This document shows, piece by piece, positions 55,830 to 64,000 of a stretch of DNA of 64,000 nucleotides. The notes under the pieces were generated by a model. The model was not told the origin of the DNA. It saw nothing but the letters and a program-made list of their open reading frames with translations, and did not search any database. Each line of letters starts with the position of its first letter. The stretch's first letter is position 1. The translations under genes and the position numbers were made by a program. Origin of the DNA: Microbulbifer donghaiensis (GTDB lineage Bacteria; Pseudomonadota; Gammaproteobacteria; Pseudomonadales; Cellvibrionaceae); the NCBI RefSeq assembly GCF_900129095.1, contig NZ_FQVA01000001.1, forward strand, positions 496,001 to 560,000, given 5' to 3'.

Positions 55830-56465
55830 GTAAGGTTCTCCTAACGCTTTGTCGATTGACGGGTGTCGAGAAACGCGGCGGCAAAGTAAGGCGCCGCGCT
55901 TTGAACAGTATTCTTGCCATCTTCAACTGACTGGCAGCTGAACCGGTCTTCTTTTCGGTTTCGAAGCCTAGGGCTAATTCGGTGTCAGGTCTACCGGTTG
56001 GCGCTCAATATTTACCGCGAAACCATCTTCTGGCTGCTGCGGGGAGCGATCGGTGAAGCCAACTCGCTCCGAAAGCTCTCGCCAAACTCTTCCACAGCTT
56101 CTGTGGATAACTCTGTGCATGAAGCGGTAAAAGAGTGCGCCAATGACCGCAGACTCTCACTCCCAGCATTTTGCATAATTTTTAATCTCCCTCTATTTTT
56201 TCTTTACAAAACAGATACTTAGAGGAAATTCAAGTTTTTACGTACCAATTATTTCCGGCCCCAAGGCGCGTCCCAATAGCCGGGCTCGGCATGTGGAAAA
56301 AAAATTGTCAATACTTGACTCGGGGCTGCGAAATATTTTTTTTAGAAGAATTTACGCTTAGCGCCTACACCTTGCAGACTGAAGAGCATTAGTGTACGCG
56401 GGTACCACTTAACAGATGTACTGCCATTCCGATATCAGTGGCCAGGACGCTCCGGTCAGGCCACC
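55830..56465. other. Long non-coding region with AT-rich tract
   Basis: This 636-bp gap holds no convincing gene. A small rightward frame (55914-56222) has no ribosome-binding site or family match. The stretch 56170-56360 is AT-rich with homopolymer runs. One exact DnaA box, TGTGGATAA, is at 56102-56110; no cluster of such boxes is visible. Confidence 0.5.
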
Positions 56466-56699
56466 TCAATAGTGCGGTGGCTTTTCATCGGAAGCCTTGC
56501 TGCCCCCCTGCATCTCAAATGAGAGGTCTCCGTACTTTTCTCCGAGTTCCCGCAACGCCGCCGCCAGAGCCCGGATTTGGCTATCCTGTGCGGCAATTAC
56601 GTCGTTCAGCTGGGCCAGGGTATCCTCCTGAAAAGCCAGGCGGCTCTCCAGCTCATCGACTCGCGCGGACAACGCCGCCAGCTTCTGCTCCTGCTCCAT
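56466..56699 (-). CDS. slyX: SlyX family protein
   Basis: A 77-residue coiled-coil protein, with the SlyX pattern ELESRLAFQEDTLAQLNDVI and a short C-terminal tail ending in PPHY, typical of the family. Function unknown. Its ATG overlaps the stop of the upstream serine-hydrolase gene (TGATG), so it is translationally coupled to it. Confidence 0.9.
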   Translation of the reverse strand: MEQEQKLAALSARVDELESRLAFQEDTLAQLNDVIAAQDSQIRALAAALRELGEKYGDLSFEMQGGSKASDEKPPHY

Positions 56700-57844
56700 C
56701 ACAGCAACCTATATAGATGTTCTACCAGGCTCACTGAACGCCGGTCCATAAACAGGCTCTGGCCGAGACGCGTAGTGACATAGCCGAAGCCGAGGCCCCG
56801 CTCGGGATCGGCAAAGCCGACACTGCCACCCGCTCCCGGATGACCGAAGCCCTGCTCGCCGCCAAAGCGCAAGTCGGCGGCCCTGCCACTGCGGATAAAG
56901 CCGCAGCCAAAACTCACTTCCGCCTGAAGCACGGCGTCACGCCCGTGGCTCTGCTCTCGCCTCGCCTCTTGCACCAGCTCTGCAGGCAGAGTGGCGGGGC
57001 TGTCCGAAGCGAGATCACCGTAGACAGCGGCGAGATCCCGCGCGCTGAAGTGGCCGTTCGCAGCGGGGATTAGCGCCCCGCGCCACTCGGTGCTGTTGGT
57101 GCCCATCATCAGGCTCACAGGATTGGTGAATGCCATTGCCACGGGGCCATTACGGTCCTCTTTGATCGCGCGACCTACTGCGTTTTCGCGTAACTCCGGC
57201 AGTGGTTGCTTGAGAGGCCCCACATCGGCAATACGTGTGGACATGTGTCCAATGGCACCGAAACCGCCATCGAGCTCGAGGGGTTGGGCCAGCTGCCGGC
57301 GGTAAAGTTCCGGCAGCTGTGTGGACGATACCTGTTCCAGCAGGCCGCCCAGCGCCCAGCCGTACAGGAAGGGGGCATAGCCCTGGTGGCTGCCGGGTGT
57401 CCACCATGGCTCTGCTGCCGCGACCTGGGCACAGGCACCCTCCCAGTCGTAGATCAGTCCATCAGCCACCTTTTGCCGGAAGGCTACCAGGCCCGCCCGG
57501 TGACACAGCAGCTGTCGGGCCGTGATTTCCCCCTTCCCTGCCGCGGCAAAATCTGGCCAGTAATTCGCCACCGGCCGGTCGAGATCCAGCTTGCCGGACG
57601 CAACCTGCTGCATAACGAGCAGTGCCAGTACACCTTTTGAGGAAGAAAACACGTTGGCGAGGGTATCTTCCGTATAGGGCGTCTCCCCGTCCCGGTCCGC
57701 CGCGCCCGCCCATAGGGATACGATCAGCTCGCCGTGCTGGCGTACCGCAAGGGCTGCGCCGCTGTCTCCGCACTCGCGGAAATTGGCGGCAAAGGTGTCG
57801 TAGAGCGACTCAAAACCGGGGGCGCAATAGCCGTATAAATCCAT
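56699..57844 (-). CDS. Serine hydrolase of the beta-lactamase/EstB type
   Basis: 381 residues. Class C-like fold with the SxxK motif in NVFSSSKGVLAL, a Tyr in the APFLYGWALGG region, and HPGAGGSVGFADP as the third motif (HxG type instead of KTG), typical of EstB-type esterases and DD-peptidase relatives. No signal peptide, so it is probably cytoplasmic and an esterase. Coupled to slyX. Confidence 0.87.
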   Translation of the reverse strand: MDLYGYCAPGFESLYDTFAANFRECGDSGAALAVRQHGELIVSLWAGAADRDGETPYTEDTLANVFSSSKGVLALLVMQQVASGKLDLDRPVANYWPDFAAAGKGEITARQLLCHRAGLVAFRQKVADGLIYDWEGACAQVAAAEPWWTPGSHQGYAPFLYGWALGGLLEQVSSTQLPELYRRQLAQPLELDGGFGAIGHMSTRIADVGPLKQPLPELRENAVGRAIKEDRNGPVAMAFTNPVSLMMGTNSTEWRGALIPAANGHFSARDLAAVYGDLASDSPATLPAELVQEARREQSHGRDAVLQAEVSFGCGFIRSGRAADLRFGGEQGFGHPGAGGSVGFADPERGLGFGYVTTRLGQSLFMDRRSVSLVEHLYRLL

Positions 57845-57957
57845 GGGTATCCGTCCAACGACTTCCAGCAGGGTAACAAAGGGAGCGCAAGGGTAAATTC
57901 TTCCCCTCCCCGGCGCAAATAGTTAGCATGGCGCCAACGATAAAGAGGGGACAAAAC

Positions 57958-58422
57958 ATGACTGAGCAACCGGCAATCCAGGACCTGATACCGGCCAACC
58001 ATTGCTTCGGCTGCGGCCCGGACAACGACCTCGGCCTGCAGATCAAAAGCTATTGGACAGGGCAAGACAAGAGCCTCTGCACTTTTGCCCCGCAGCCACA
58101 CCACAGTGCCGGACCCGTCCAGTATATTAATGGCGGCATCATTGCCACCGTTATCGACTGCCACACAATCTGTACGGCCATTGCCGACGGCTACCGGCAG
58201 GCAGGCCGCGAGGTGGGTACCGGGGACAAAATCTGGTACGCAACCGGCAGGCTGGACGTCAGCTATCGTGCCCCCGCAGCCATCGACAAACCAGTCACCC
58301 TCGAGGCAACCATCGTCGAGCGCAGCGAGCGCAAGACACTTCTACACTGCGAACTCAGCAGCGAAGGCCGCCTCTGTGCTACCGCCGACGTAGTGGCGGT
58401 CCGGGTGCCCGACGGCTGGTAA
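57958..58422 (+). CDS. PaaI-type hotdog thioesterase
   Basis: 154 residues from the ATG at 57958, which follows GAGGGGA. Hotdog fold with an unusual N-terminal HCFGCGPDND, then QYINGGIIATVIDCHT, in which the Asp before CHT and the nearby acid are the usual catalytic region, and RLDVSYRAPAAIDKPV. It hydrolyses acyl-CoA thioesters; the specific acyl group is unknown. Divergent from the serine-hydrolase gene. Confidence 0.86.
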   Translation: MTEQPAIQDLIPANHCFGCGPDNDLGLQIKSYWTGQDKSLCTFAPQPHHSAGPVQYINGGIIATVIDCHTICTAIADGYRQAGREVGTGDKIWYATGRLDVSYRAPAAIDKPVTLEATIVERSERKTLLHCELSSEGRLCATADVVAVRVPDGW

Positions 58423-58445
58423 ACAGGTGACGTGGCAATGCCACG

Positions 58446-59273
58446 TCAACGCAACTCCTCTAACTCCGCAAGTTTGTAGCCGCAAAATTTGCAGTACTCG
58501 GCATCCTTGTCATGGCCGGCGCGGCTGCAGTTGTCACAGCGATGCAAGGCCTTTTCCCGCCCAAGTTCCGAAGCCAGCTCCGCGGTGACGATCCCGGTAG
58601 GCACGGCAATAATCGAGTAACCGATCAGCATCGTCATAGCCGCAATGGCCTGGCCAAGGGGGGTTTCCGGAGAGATATCGCCGTAACCAACCGTGGTAAT
58701 GGTCACGATGGCCCAGTAGACGCTCTTGGGAATACTGCTGAAGCCGTGCTTGGGCCCCTCGACGAGAAACATAAACGCACCGAAGATCACACACAGCACC
58801 AGCACACTGGCGTAGAAAACCAGGATCTTACGCCGCGCCAACCCCAGGGAACGCAGCAGTACATTGGCATCGCGCAGATAGCGCACCAGCTTCAGGACTC
58901 GGAATATGCGCAGCACACGCAACAGACGGATGACCAACAGGTAGCTGGCCCCGGTATACAGGAGGGCGAGGTAACTCGGCAGAATCGCCAACAGGTCGAC
59001 GATACCGTAAAAACTGAAGATATAAGAACGGCGATTGACGGCACAATAGATACGCAGCAGGTATTCGACGGTAAACAGGCCAGTAAAGATCCATTCCAGC
59101 AGAAAGAGCACCTCCCCATAGCGCCCCGCGACACCCTCCACCGAGACCAACAACACCAGCCCGACGCTGATTAGAATCGCCCAGATCAAAAAGACATCAA
59201 AGTTCTTTCCTGCAGGGGTATCAGTGCCGAATATCACTTCATTGAGCCATTTACGGCGGCTGCTCAATGCCAT
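58446..59273 (-). CDS. Voltage-gated-type potassium channel with C-terminal zinc ribbon
   Basis: 275 residues with six transmembrane helices. The S4 helix has regular arginines (RLLRVLRIFRVLKLVRYL). The selectivity filter is TTVGYGD. After S6 a short tail ends in a zinc-ribbon, CDNC...CKFC, near residues 250-270. Start at 59273 has GGAG six bases upstream; two earlier in-frame starts are possible. Convergent with the thioesterase gene, 23 bp apart. Confidence 0.9.
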   Translation of the reverse strand: MALSSRRKWLNEVIFGTDTPAGKNFDVFLIWAILISVGLVLLVSVEGVAGRYGEVLFLLEWIFTGLFTVEYLLRIYCAVNRRSYIFSFYGIVDLLAILPSYLALLYTGASYLLVIRLLRVLRIFRVLKLVRYLRDANVLLRSLGLARRKILVFYASVLVLCVIFGAFMFLVEGPKHGFSSIPKSVYWAIVTITTVGYGDISPETPLGQAIAAMTMLIGYSIIAVPTGIVTAELASELGREKALHRCDNCSRAGHDKDAEYCKFCGYKLAELEELR

Positions 59274-59660
59274 CCCGTTCTCCATCTCTTCAATCAAAAT
59301 CCTGATGAAATTCTATCCGTTAGTCCAAACCGGGTCGCCCCCAATTTCAGCGCGCATCAAGCGGGCAGCAGGCAGTTCATACGAGTAAATTTCCCCGGTC
59401 CTCTACGCAAAGAAGTCACATTCTCCGTAAAGGAAAATAAAGTCAGGTCAAAAAACTCCAAAATCTTCAGATCAAACGCAGAAATTCGCCAAATGACAAC
59501 GCCCGCCTATTGTGATTGATACGAACGTTCTGTTTACTAGCATCACATTCTACTTGTGAACTGCATCACGCTTTTATGTGCCTCGCAAGGAGATTTTGAA
59601 AAACCAAAAAAGCACCACCGGCTTCGATTCCGGGGAATACTATTTTTAGGGGGAATTCTC
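59274..59660. promoter_or_regulatory. Divergent intergenic region
   Basis: AT-rich between the channel gene and the PKD-type lipoprotein gene. Contains no credible gene. It should hold both promoters; no operator identified. Confidence 0.4.
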
Positions 59661-61142
59661 TTGTTCAACCGCAAACTTGTAGTCGCTGTACTCGCCGCCG
59701 GTGCCCTGGCCGGCTGTGACAATGATTCGTCTCGCAAACAGCAGGAGACCCTGCCGGAAGCGATAAATACCGCACCGAGCGTCTCCATTGACGGCATCGA
59801 GGCCGTCGCACCGGGTGCTGTCGTCACTGTGGAGTCCATGGCCACAGATGCCGAAGGCAATATCGCCACTTTCCAGTGGTCACAGACAGCTGGCAGCGCG
59901 GTTCAGCTGTCCGGCGCCGACACCGACACCCTCAGCTTTACTGCACCCGCCGCTGAAACCGCCACCAAGCTCACCTTTACGTTGACCGTCACCGACGAGG
60001 AAGGTGAATCCGACTCTGCCGAAGTTACCGTCGACGTCCTGGCCAATGCCGCTCCGACCGTGTCAATTGAGTCCGTGGATCCGGTTGCAACTCAAACGAC
60101 CGTAATATTGAGTGCAACTGCCAGCGACGATTATTCCGAGGGCCTGACGTTTGCCTGGGAACAGGTAGACGCTGAAGGTGGCTTCGAGGTTGCGATCACC
60201 GAATATGACGAAGATGCCAGCTTCGTAACCCCGGCGACCAAGTTCAATAAATCGTTGAAGTTCAAGGTCACCGCCACCGACGAACACAACGCATCCGGCA
60301 CTGCCGAAACCGAAGTCGATGTAACCGGTGATATCCACGCACAGATTAAAGCTCTGACCGACGCTATTGTCCTGCAAGACTTCGAAATTATTCACGCGGA
60401 AGGCTTCCTGGTCGATGATCCGGCCACTGCCGGCATATTTAAATGGAAGCGAACCGATACTGGCGAAGCAGCAAATATCACCGCTCCGATTGCGGTGTAC
60501 CTCGACCGCGCCGGCTACTCCGAGATAGCGAAGCGTGCGTTTGACAGTATGTATGAGCGCACAAACGCGGATCCCACTAATAACAGCAACTTTAACAGTG
60601 CTGATCTGGGCGCATTCCTGTACGCCTATGAGGCAACTGGCGATCAAAAGTACCTCGATGTAGCTACCGCCATGTGGCCCGCGGCTCAGGCAAAGTATGG
60701 CCCCAACGGCCTGTACCCCCCGCGTGACCAATACCCGCAATATCCGAACCTCTGGGGCTACGATAGCCATCTCCAGTTGATGGGAGCATACCTCGCGGCC
60801 AAACACGAACTTGCCGGAGCCCAGGGTTACCTGGATGATTTTGTGGCCTGGTATGAAAGTGAACTGCCCGAGCAGCTGGCAACCAACCCGTCGAATGCCA
60901 TCTATACGAACCTGATTTCTCAAGAGTTCGAATTTGGTATCCGCGATGATTCCTACGTGTTGACTACCGATGCGACCGAGGCCGATATGCAGACCATTTC
61001 TTTTGCTCTTATGAGCAATACCATTGAAAAGGAAGCTGCTGTCGATTATCTGATGGACGCCCTGAGCACCAAGTCTGACGACCACTACTCAGAAGGTGTT
61101 GCCGAGGCAATTGGCGCGCTGCACATTTTCGCGGATAAGTAA
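59661..61142 (+). CDS. Lipoprotein with two PKD/cadherin-like domains and an alpha-helical C-terminal domain
   Basis: 493 residues starting at a TTG five bases after GGGGGAAT. Lipobox LAGC with Cys19. Two Ig-like (PKD/REJ-type) repeats occupy roughly 25-240, each with an NTAPSVSI or NAAPTVSI start. The rest (about 250-490) is Tyr, Ala and Glu-rich, with YLDRAGYSEIAKRAFDSMYE and ALYAYEATGD-type elements suggesting alpha-alpha toroid repeats such as in glycoside hydrolases or lyases. I recognise no catalytic residues. Likely surface-exposed; function unknown. Confidence 0.68.
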   Translation: MFNRKLVVAVLAAGALAGCDNDSSRKQQETLPEAINTAPSVSIDGIEAVAPGAVVTVESMATDAEGNIATFQWSQTAGSAVQLSGADTDTLSFTAPAAETATKLTFTLTVTDEEGESDSAEVTVDVLANAAPTVSIESVDPVATQTTVILSATASDDYSEGLTFAWEQVDAEGGFEVAITEYDEDASFVTPATKFNKSLKFKVTATDEHNASGTAETEVDVTGDIHAQIKALTDAIVLQDFEIIHAEGFLVDDPATAGIFKWKRTDTGEAANITAPIAVYLDRAGYSEIAKRAFDSMYERTNADPTNNSNFNSADLGAFLYAYEATGDQKYLDVATAMWPAAQAKYGPNGLYPPRDQYPQYPNLWGYDSHLQLMGAYLAAKHELAGAQGYLDDFVAWYESELPEQLATNPSNAIYTNLISQEFEFGIRDDSYVLTTDATEADMQTISFALMSNTIEKEAAVDYLMDALSTKSDDHYSEGVAEAIGALHIFADK

Positions 61143-61155
61143 CCCTTTCGCAGTA

Positions 61156-61183
61156 GGCGCAGCCATTGGGCTGCGCCTCTTTT
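61156..61183 (+). terminator. Rho-independent terminator
   Basis: Stem AGGCGCAGCC/GGCTGCGCCT, loop ATTG, followed by CTTTT. It is 13 bp after the PKD-type lipoprotein gene. Confidence 0.85.
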
Positions 61184-61329
61184 CCCACCCCTCACGTAGC
61201 CCACCTCCTCCCGACCAACTGACTTTGCCAGTGGCCGCAATCTTCTCCTGCTTTCATTAAACTTGCATTTACGACACAATCGAGCCACTCGTAGCCAGTC
61301 AACTCACAACTATCAGGATTTCTGGATTG

Positions 61330-61653
61330 ATGTCTAAGGAGAATCGCCTCGTCTATTCCACTGATAAGGGCCGTGTCAAAGAGGAGCCCAAGCTCGCAGA
61401 ACGTCACGAAGGCGACGGTATCGTGCGTATCCAGCGGGAGACCAAAGGCCGCAAGGGCAAGGGTGTGACCTGCGTGCGCGGCCTGGCCGGCACCGATTCC
61501 GAGCTGAAGCTATTGCTGGCAGAAATGAAGAAACGCTGTGGCTGTGGCGGCACCCTGAAGGACGGGATCATCGAAATCCAGGGCGACAAGCGCGAAGAGA
61601 TCAAGGCCTTGCTTGAGGCCCGCGACTTCAAGGTGAAACTGGCCGGGGGCTAA
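61330..61653 (+). CDS. yciH: SUI1/eIF1-like translation factor YciH
   Basis: 107 residues with the SUI1 fold: VRIQRETKGRKGKGVT, then KKRCGCGGTLKDGIIEIQGD and KALLEARDFKVKLAGG as characteristic segments. It affects start-site fidelity in E. coli (YciH). A TTG directly before the ATG is in frame, but the ATG is preferred. Its last 4 bp overlap the convergent gene that follows. Confidence 0.93.
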   Translation: MSKENRLVYSTDKGRVKEEPKLAERHEGDGIVRIQRETKGRKGKGVTCVRGLAGTDSELKLLLAEMKKRCGCGGTLKDGIIEIQGDKREEIKALLEARDFKVKLAGG

Positions 61654-64000
61654 ACCGCCCCCAGCAGTCGAAGCGGTTTCACTTTCAGCTTCCGCTCCTG
61701 CTTCAAGCAGGGTTGCAAAAGCCTGCAAAGCAGGACGCGATAGTGCTCGGCGATTGCCGCACTGGCATTCTTGCATTTGAGCTCCAGCGTCTGCAGTGTA
61801 TCAACCAGCGCCGGACGCTTATCCGGCAGCTTCGGCGCCGGTGCTAACTCTACGCGCTGCTCCAGCGCGGCGCCCAGGCCGAGCCGGCGCAAGTCATCGG
61901 AAGCATCCACGACAGAGAAAAGGCTTTCCAACTCCCTCACTGCCAGGGCGAAATATTTTTGCACCAGGTCCCGCTGAGCGGGCTCCAGTGACAATCGATC
62001 GATCATCAGTCCGAGCATATCCGCGTAGTTCTCGAGCCTGTCCAGGTGTGGAGCCAGAGCCTGGTATGCCGACAGCTGCTGCAGAATTTGCGCAGCGGCC
62101 TGTCGCTCGCCAGCGGGCATAAGCTCCAGAGCACGCCGCAGACGCAGGTTGAAGACACCGAAGATCTGCTGGATCTGCTGGCCCATTTCCTGCCTGCGAA
62201 CCCGATTATCTCTGACACTCTCATCTGCCATCGACGGCGTGGTGCCGGACAGGAAAAACTCCTGCGGCTGAATGTCGCTCTGTATCCGGATCAATGCCGC
62301 CCCCAACTGCATCGCCGCGCCGCGTGTGCGCAGGGTATCGTAGCGCTGCTCGAGCTCGCGGAGTTCCACCAGCCGCCCGCGCAGCCAGTTGATGGTTTCC
62401 TGCAGGTCCATTGCCTGCAGCTCCTCGCTGGCGGGCGCCTTCAGTGGCAGGAACCTTCGCGGCGGCAATTGATTGAAATACTCGGCAAGTATCTGCAGCG
62501 CCTGTTCCGCCTCTTTGCTGACGCACAGCAAGCGCTGGTTTTCTGCCGGGCGGGTCCCCTCTGCGGCAATGCCTGCGCTGACGGAGCGCTCCAGCTCAGC
62601 CAGATCCTCGAACAACTTCTGCACGGCGAACTCCCGCGATAGCAATGGCTGCAGAGCCAGCTCTTCCGCCCAGCCGATGCGCTCATTGTCTGCAGCCTGC
62701 GCGCTATCCCAGGCATCACTTTCCTGCGCCATCGCCAGCTCGATATTGGAACGGGTCTCGTCATCGAGGTTACTGAACATCCACAACACCGCGGCCGGGT
62801 AATTTTGCAGGTGCTGACCGGCGACCGCCGCTTCGCGGTTGATTTCCGCTACCAACAGTTCCGCGTGCACCAGTTGGTGCCACTTCTCCGCAAACACCGT
62901 GAACTCGCGGCTCCCCAGCAGTTGCGCGGCCCAGGCATCACCGCGCCGCTCAAGTCGCCTTGCGACAGTGGCAGTCAGCGCTCGGTGCAGACCGTAAAGA
63001 CGGTCGAGCAACGGTAGTACTGCCTTGCCGCAACTGCTGAGCATAAGGTGCAAGGGCCGTCGCAGCGCACTGGCCTCACCGCTGGGAGACACGATGCTGC
63101 GATCATTTTCCAGCGCCCACTGCATGTGCTGAATGCGCCGGGCTGTATCCAGTACCAGCCAGGCACTGACACCGCCGAGCTTGCCGCGATAAGCGCCACA
63201 TGCTCTGGCCACGAGAGCCAGCAACTCATTGCCATTGAGTGAGCGCACTGCGCTCAAGCCAATACGCAGCGGCAACTGCTGGGAACAGACATCGGCAAGT
63301 GTTGGTTCTACGACCACGTCCACACCCGCGGCAACAGAAACCTGACGCACTTCAGGCAATCCGGTCTTGTCGGCCAGAACCTGCAACAGCAGGCTCAGGC
63401 CTTTGGCATCAGTAGGCTGCAGCGGAATGACATCGGGATCCTGCGGCACCAGGCGTCGCGCGGCGAAAAAGGGCAAAACAAGCAGAGCGGCGACAAACGC
63501 TGCCAACAAAACGGAAAGTAAACTGCCGATGGCCGTAAAGGCGCCGAATTCTCCGCTGACTATCGCCTGGACAAGCTGCCAGACGGCTCGCAATACGCTG
63601 TAACCACACAGCCCCAGAAGAATGACGAACAGTGCGGGCACCAAGGCACCGGCGAAGATACCGGCCACCAGCTGTGCCCGCTCGACACTCGAGCTTTTGA
63701 CGGTCGGTGTCACGTCATTAAACAGTGACTCGACCTGTGCCCGTGCGCCGCCTTTGCGCGTACTCGCCGCCTCTGCAACCTCAGCCGTCACCGCCGCCGT
63801 CGCGGCTTCTCTGGTCTGGGCAGGCAAATGCGCCACGACCTCCCTGCCCACCTCGGTCGATACCGGCGCGGAGGTAGTGGCGCCCTCATTGCGCGCGCGA
63901 CGCTGCTGCGCGAACTGCATTTTCGCAATCAGGGCGCGATTATCGAATTGTCCCGCGGGAAATACGTCCACCCGCAGGCCGATTTTCTGCAGCCGTGAGC
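61650..64000 (-). CDS. Large membrane protein resembling an inactive M48-type peptidase, N-terminus cut by window edge
   Basis: The frame reads leftward and stays open past the window edge (at least 783 residues; a GTG at 63971 is probably internal). An N-terminal region with two or three hydrophobic helices (residues near 100-190) is followed by a segment like the M48 catalytic region, with GLSAVRSLNGNELLALVARACGAYRGK shown here in parts: LRIGLSAVRSL then NELLALVARACGAY. Where M48 enzymes have HELGH, this reads RACGA, so zinc binding and proteolysis are unlikely. A long alpha-helical C-terminal half has no recognised domain. It may be a pseudopeptidase acting by binding. Confidence 0.55.
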   Translation of the reverse strand, partial: SRLQKIGLRVDVFPAGQFDNRALIAKMQFAQQRRARNEGATTSAPVSTEVGREVVAHLPAQTREAATAAVTAEVAEAASTRKGGARAQVESLFNDVTPTVKSSSVERAQLVAGIFAGALVPALFVILLGLCGYSVLRAVWQLVQAIVSGEFGAFTAIGSLLSVLLAAFVAALLVLPFFAARRLVPQDPDVIPLQPTDAKGLSLLLQVLADKTGLPEVRQVSVAAGVDVVVEPTLADVCSQQLPLRIGLSAVRSLNGNELLALVARACGAYRGKLGGVSAWLVLDTARRIQHMQWALENDRSIVSPSGEASALRRPLHLMLSSCGKAVLPLLDRLYGLHRALTATVARRLERRGDAWAAQLLGSREFTVFAEKWHQLVHAELLVAEINREAAVAGQHLQNYPAAVLWMFSNLDDETRSNIELAMAQESDAWDSAQAADNERIGWAEELALQPLLSREFAVQKLFEDLAELERSVSAGIAAEGTRPAENQRLLCVSKEAEQALQILAEYFNQLPPRRFLPLKAPASEELQAMDLQETINWLRGRLVELRELEQRYDTLRTRGAAMQLGAALIRIQSDIQPQEFFLSGTTPSMADESVRDNRVRRQEMGQQIQQIFGVFNLRLRRALELMPAGERQAAAQILQQLSAYQALAPHLDRLENYADMLGLMIDRLSLEPAQRDLVQKYFALAVRELESLFSVVDASDDLRRLGLGAALEQRVELAPAPKLPDKRPALVDTLQTLELKCKNASAAIAEHYRVLLCRLLQPCLKQERKLKVKPLRLLGAV

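Noticed and set aside
56102-56110. Exact DnaA box in AT-rich surroundings, possible origin
   Set aside because: Only one box, with no cluster and none of the usual origin neighbours (dnaA, dnaN, mnmG, rpmH). It is insufficient for an origin call.
55914-56222. 102-residue rightward frame in the large gap
   Set aside because: No ribosome-binding site, no family resemblance, mixed composition unlike nearby genes.

Overview
The window looks like a chromosomal segment of a GC-rich marine-type gammaproteobacterium. The best fit by gene content is the Cellvibrionales/Microbulbifer neighbourhood, but that is an inference from gene families (NfuA, TyrR with phenylalanine hydroxylase, SlyX, CmoA/CmoB/CmoM, RsmJ, HrpB) and not from any search. 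Most of it is ordinary core and accessory metabolism on both strands. Its first 1.6 kb is different: base composition drops sharply and a large serine integrase, cut by the window edge, reads leftward. That is the right-hand end of an integrated element. It sits inside hrpB, whose 3' two-thirds starts abruptly at about 1625, just before helicase motif V. The rest of the element and the 5' part of hrpB lie outside the window.

Layout. 1-3371: element end with integrase, and the hrpB remnant. 3.5-5.3 kb: two exported proteins (MBL-fold hydrolase, GH114/TM1410-like lipoprotein). 5.4-8.7 kb: nfuA, then a DJ-1/PfpI protein and a CurA-type reductase controlled by a NemR-like TetR regulator with two matching operators. 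8.7-13.6 kb: AEC transporter and metH. 13.6-18.3 kb: a REP pair, a DUF2970 protein, a 38-residue membrane protein, siroheme sulfite reductase with DUF934, and asnS. 18.3-22.4 kb: a palindromic repeat inside the asnS terminator region, then a leftward run with a truncated tail-anchored MreB-like protein, VOC protein, exported amidohydrolase and CoA-transferase. 22.5-26.1 kb: Mpo1-like protein, tyrR and phhA around a perfect TyrR box, and an Lrp-type regulator. 26.2-33.3 kb: CPA2 antiporter, a heptamer repeat, and a three-gene RND efflux operon. 33.6-41.6 kb: glutaryl-CoA dehydrogenase, TRIC-like channel, exported alpha/beta hydrolase, sulfurtransferase, MscS channel, msrA and a methyltransferase. 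41.9-50.5 kb: porin-like protein, DnaJ-domain protein, cmoM, MazG-like hydrolase, DUF599, M16C peptidase, cmoA-cmoB. 50.8-64 kb: L-serine dehydratase, rsmJ, STAS-like protein, cell-envelope proteins, slyX, serine hydrolase, thioesterase, potassium channel with a zinc-ribbon tail, PKD-type lipoprotein, a SUI1-type factor, and a large membrane protein resembling an inactive M48 peptidase that runs off the right edge.

How genes work together: cmoA, cmoB and cmoM supply all three dedicated steps for wobble-uridine cmo5U/mcmo5U modification. TyrR and PhhA form a divergent phenylalanine-catabolism module. The NemR-like repressor, reductase and DJ-1 protein form an electrophile-response module. The sulfite reductase/DUF934 pair serves sulfur assimilation. 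The most notable points are the serine-integrase element interrupting hrpB, the half-MreB protein, the palindromic element at the asnS terminator, and several small or degenerate family members.
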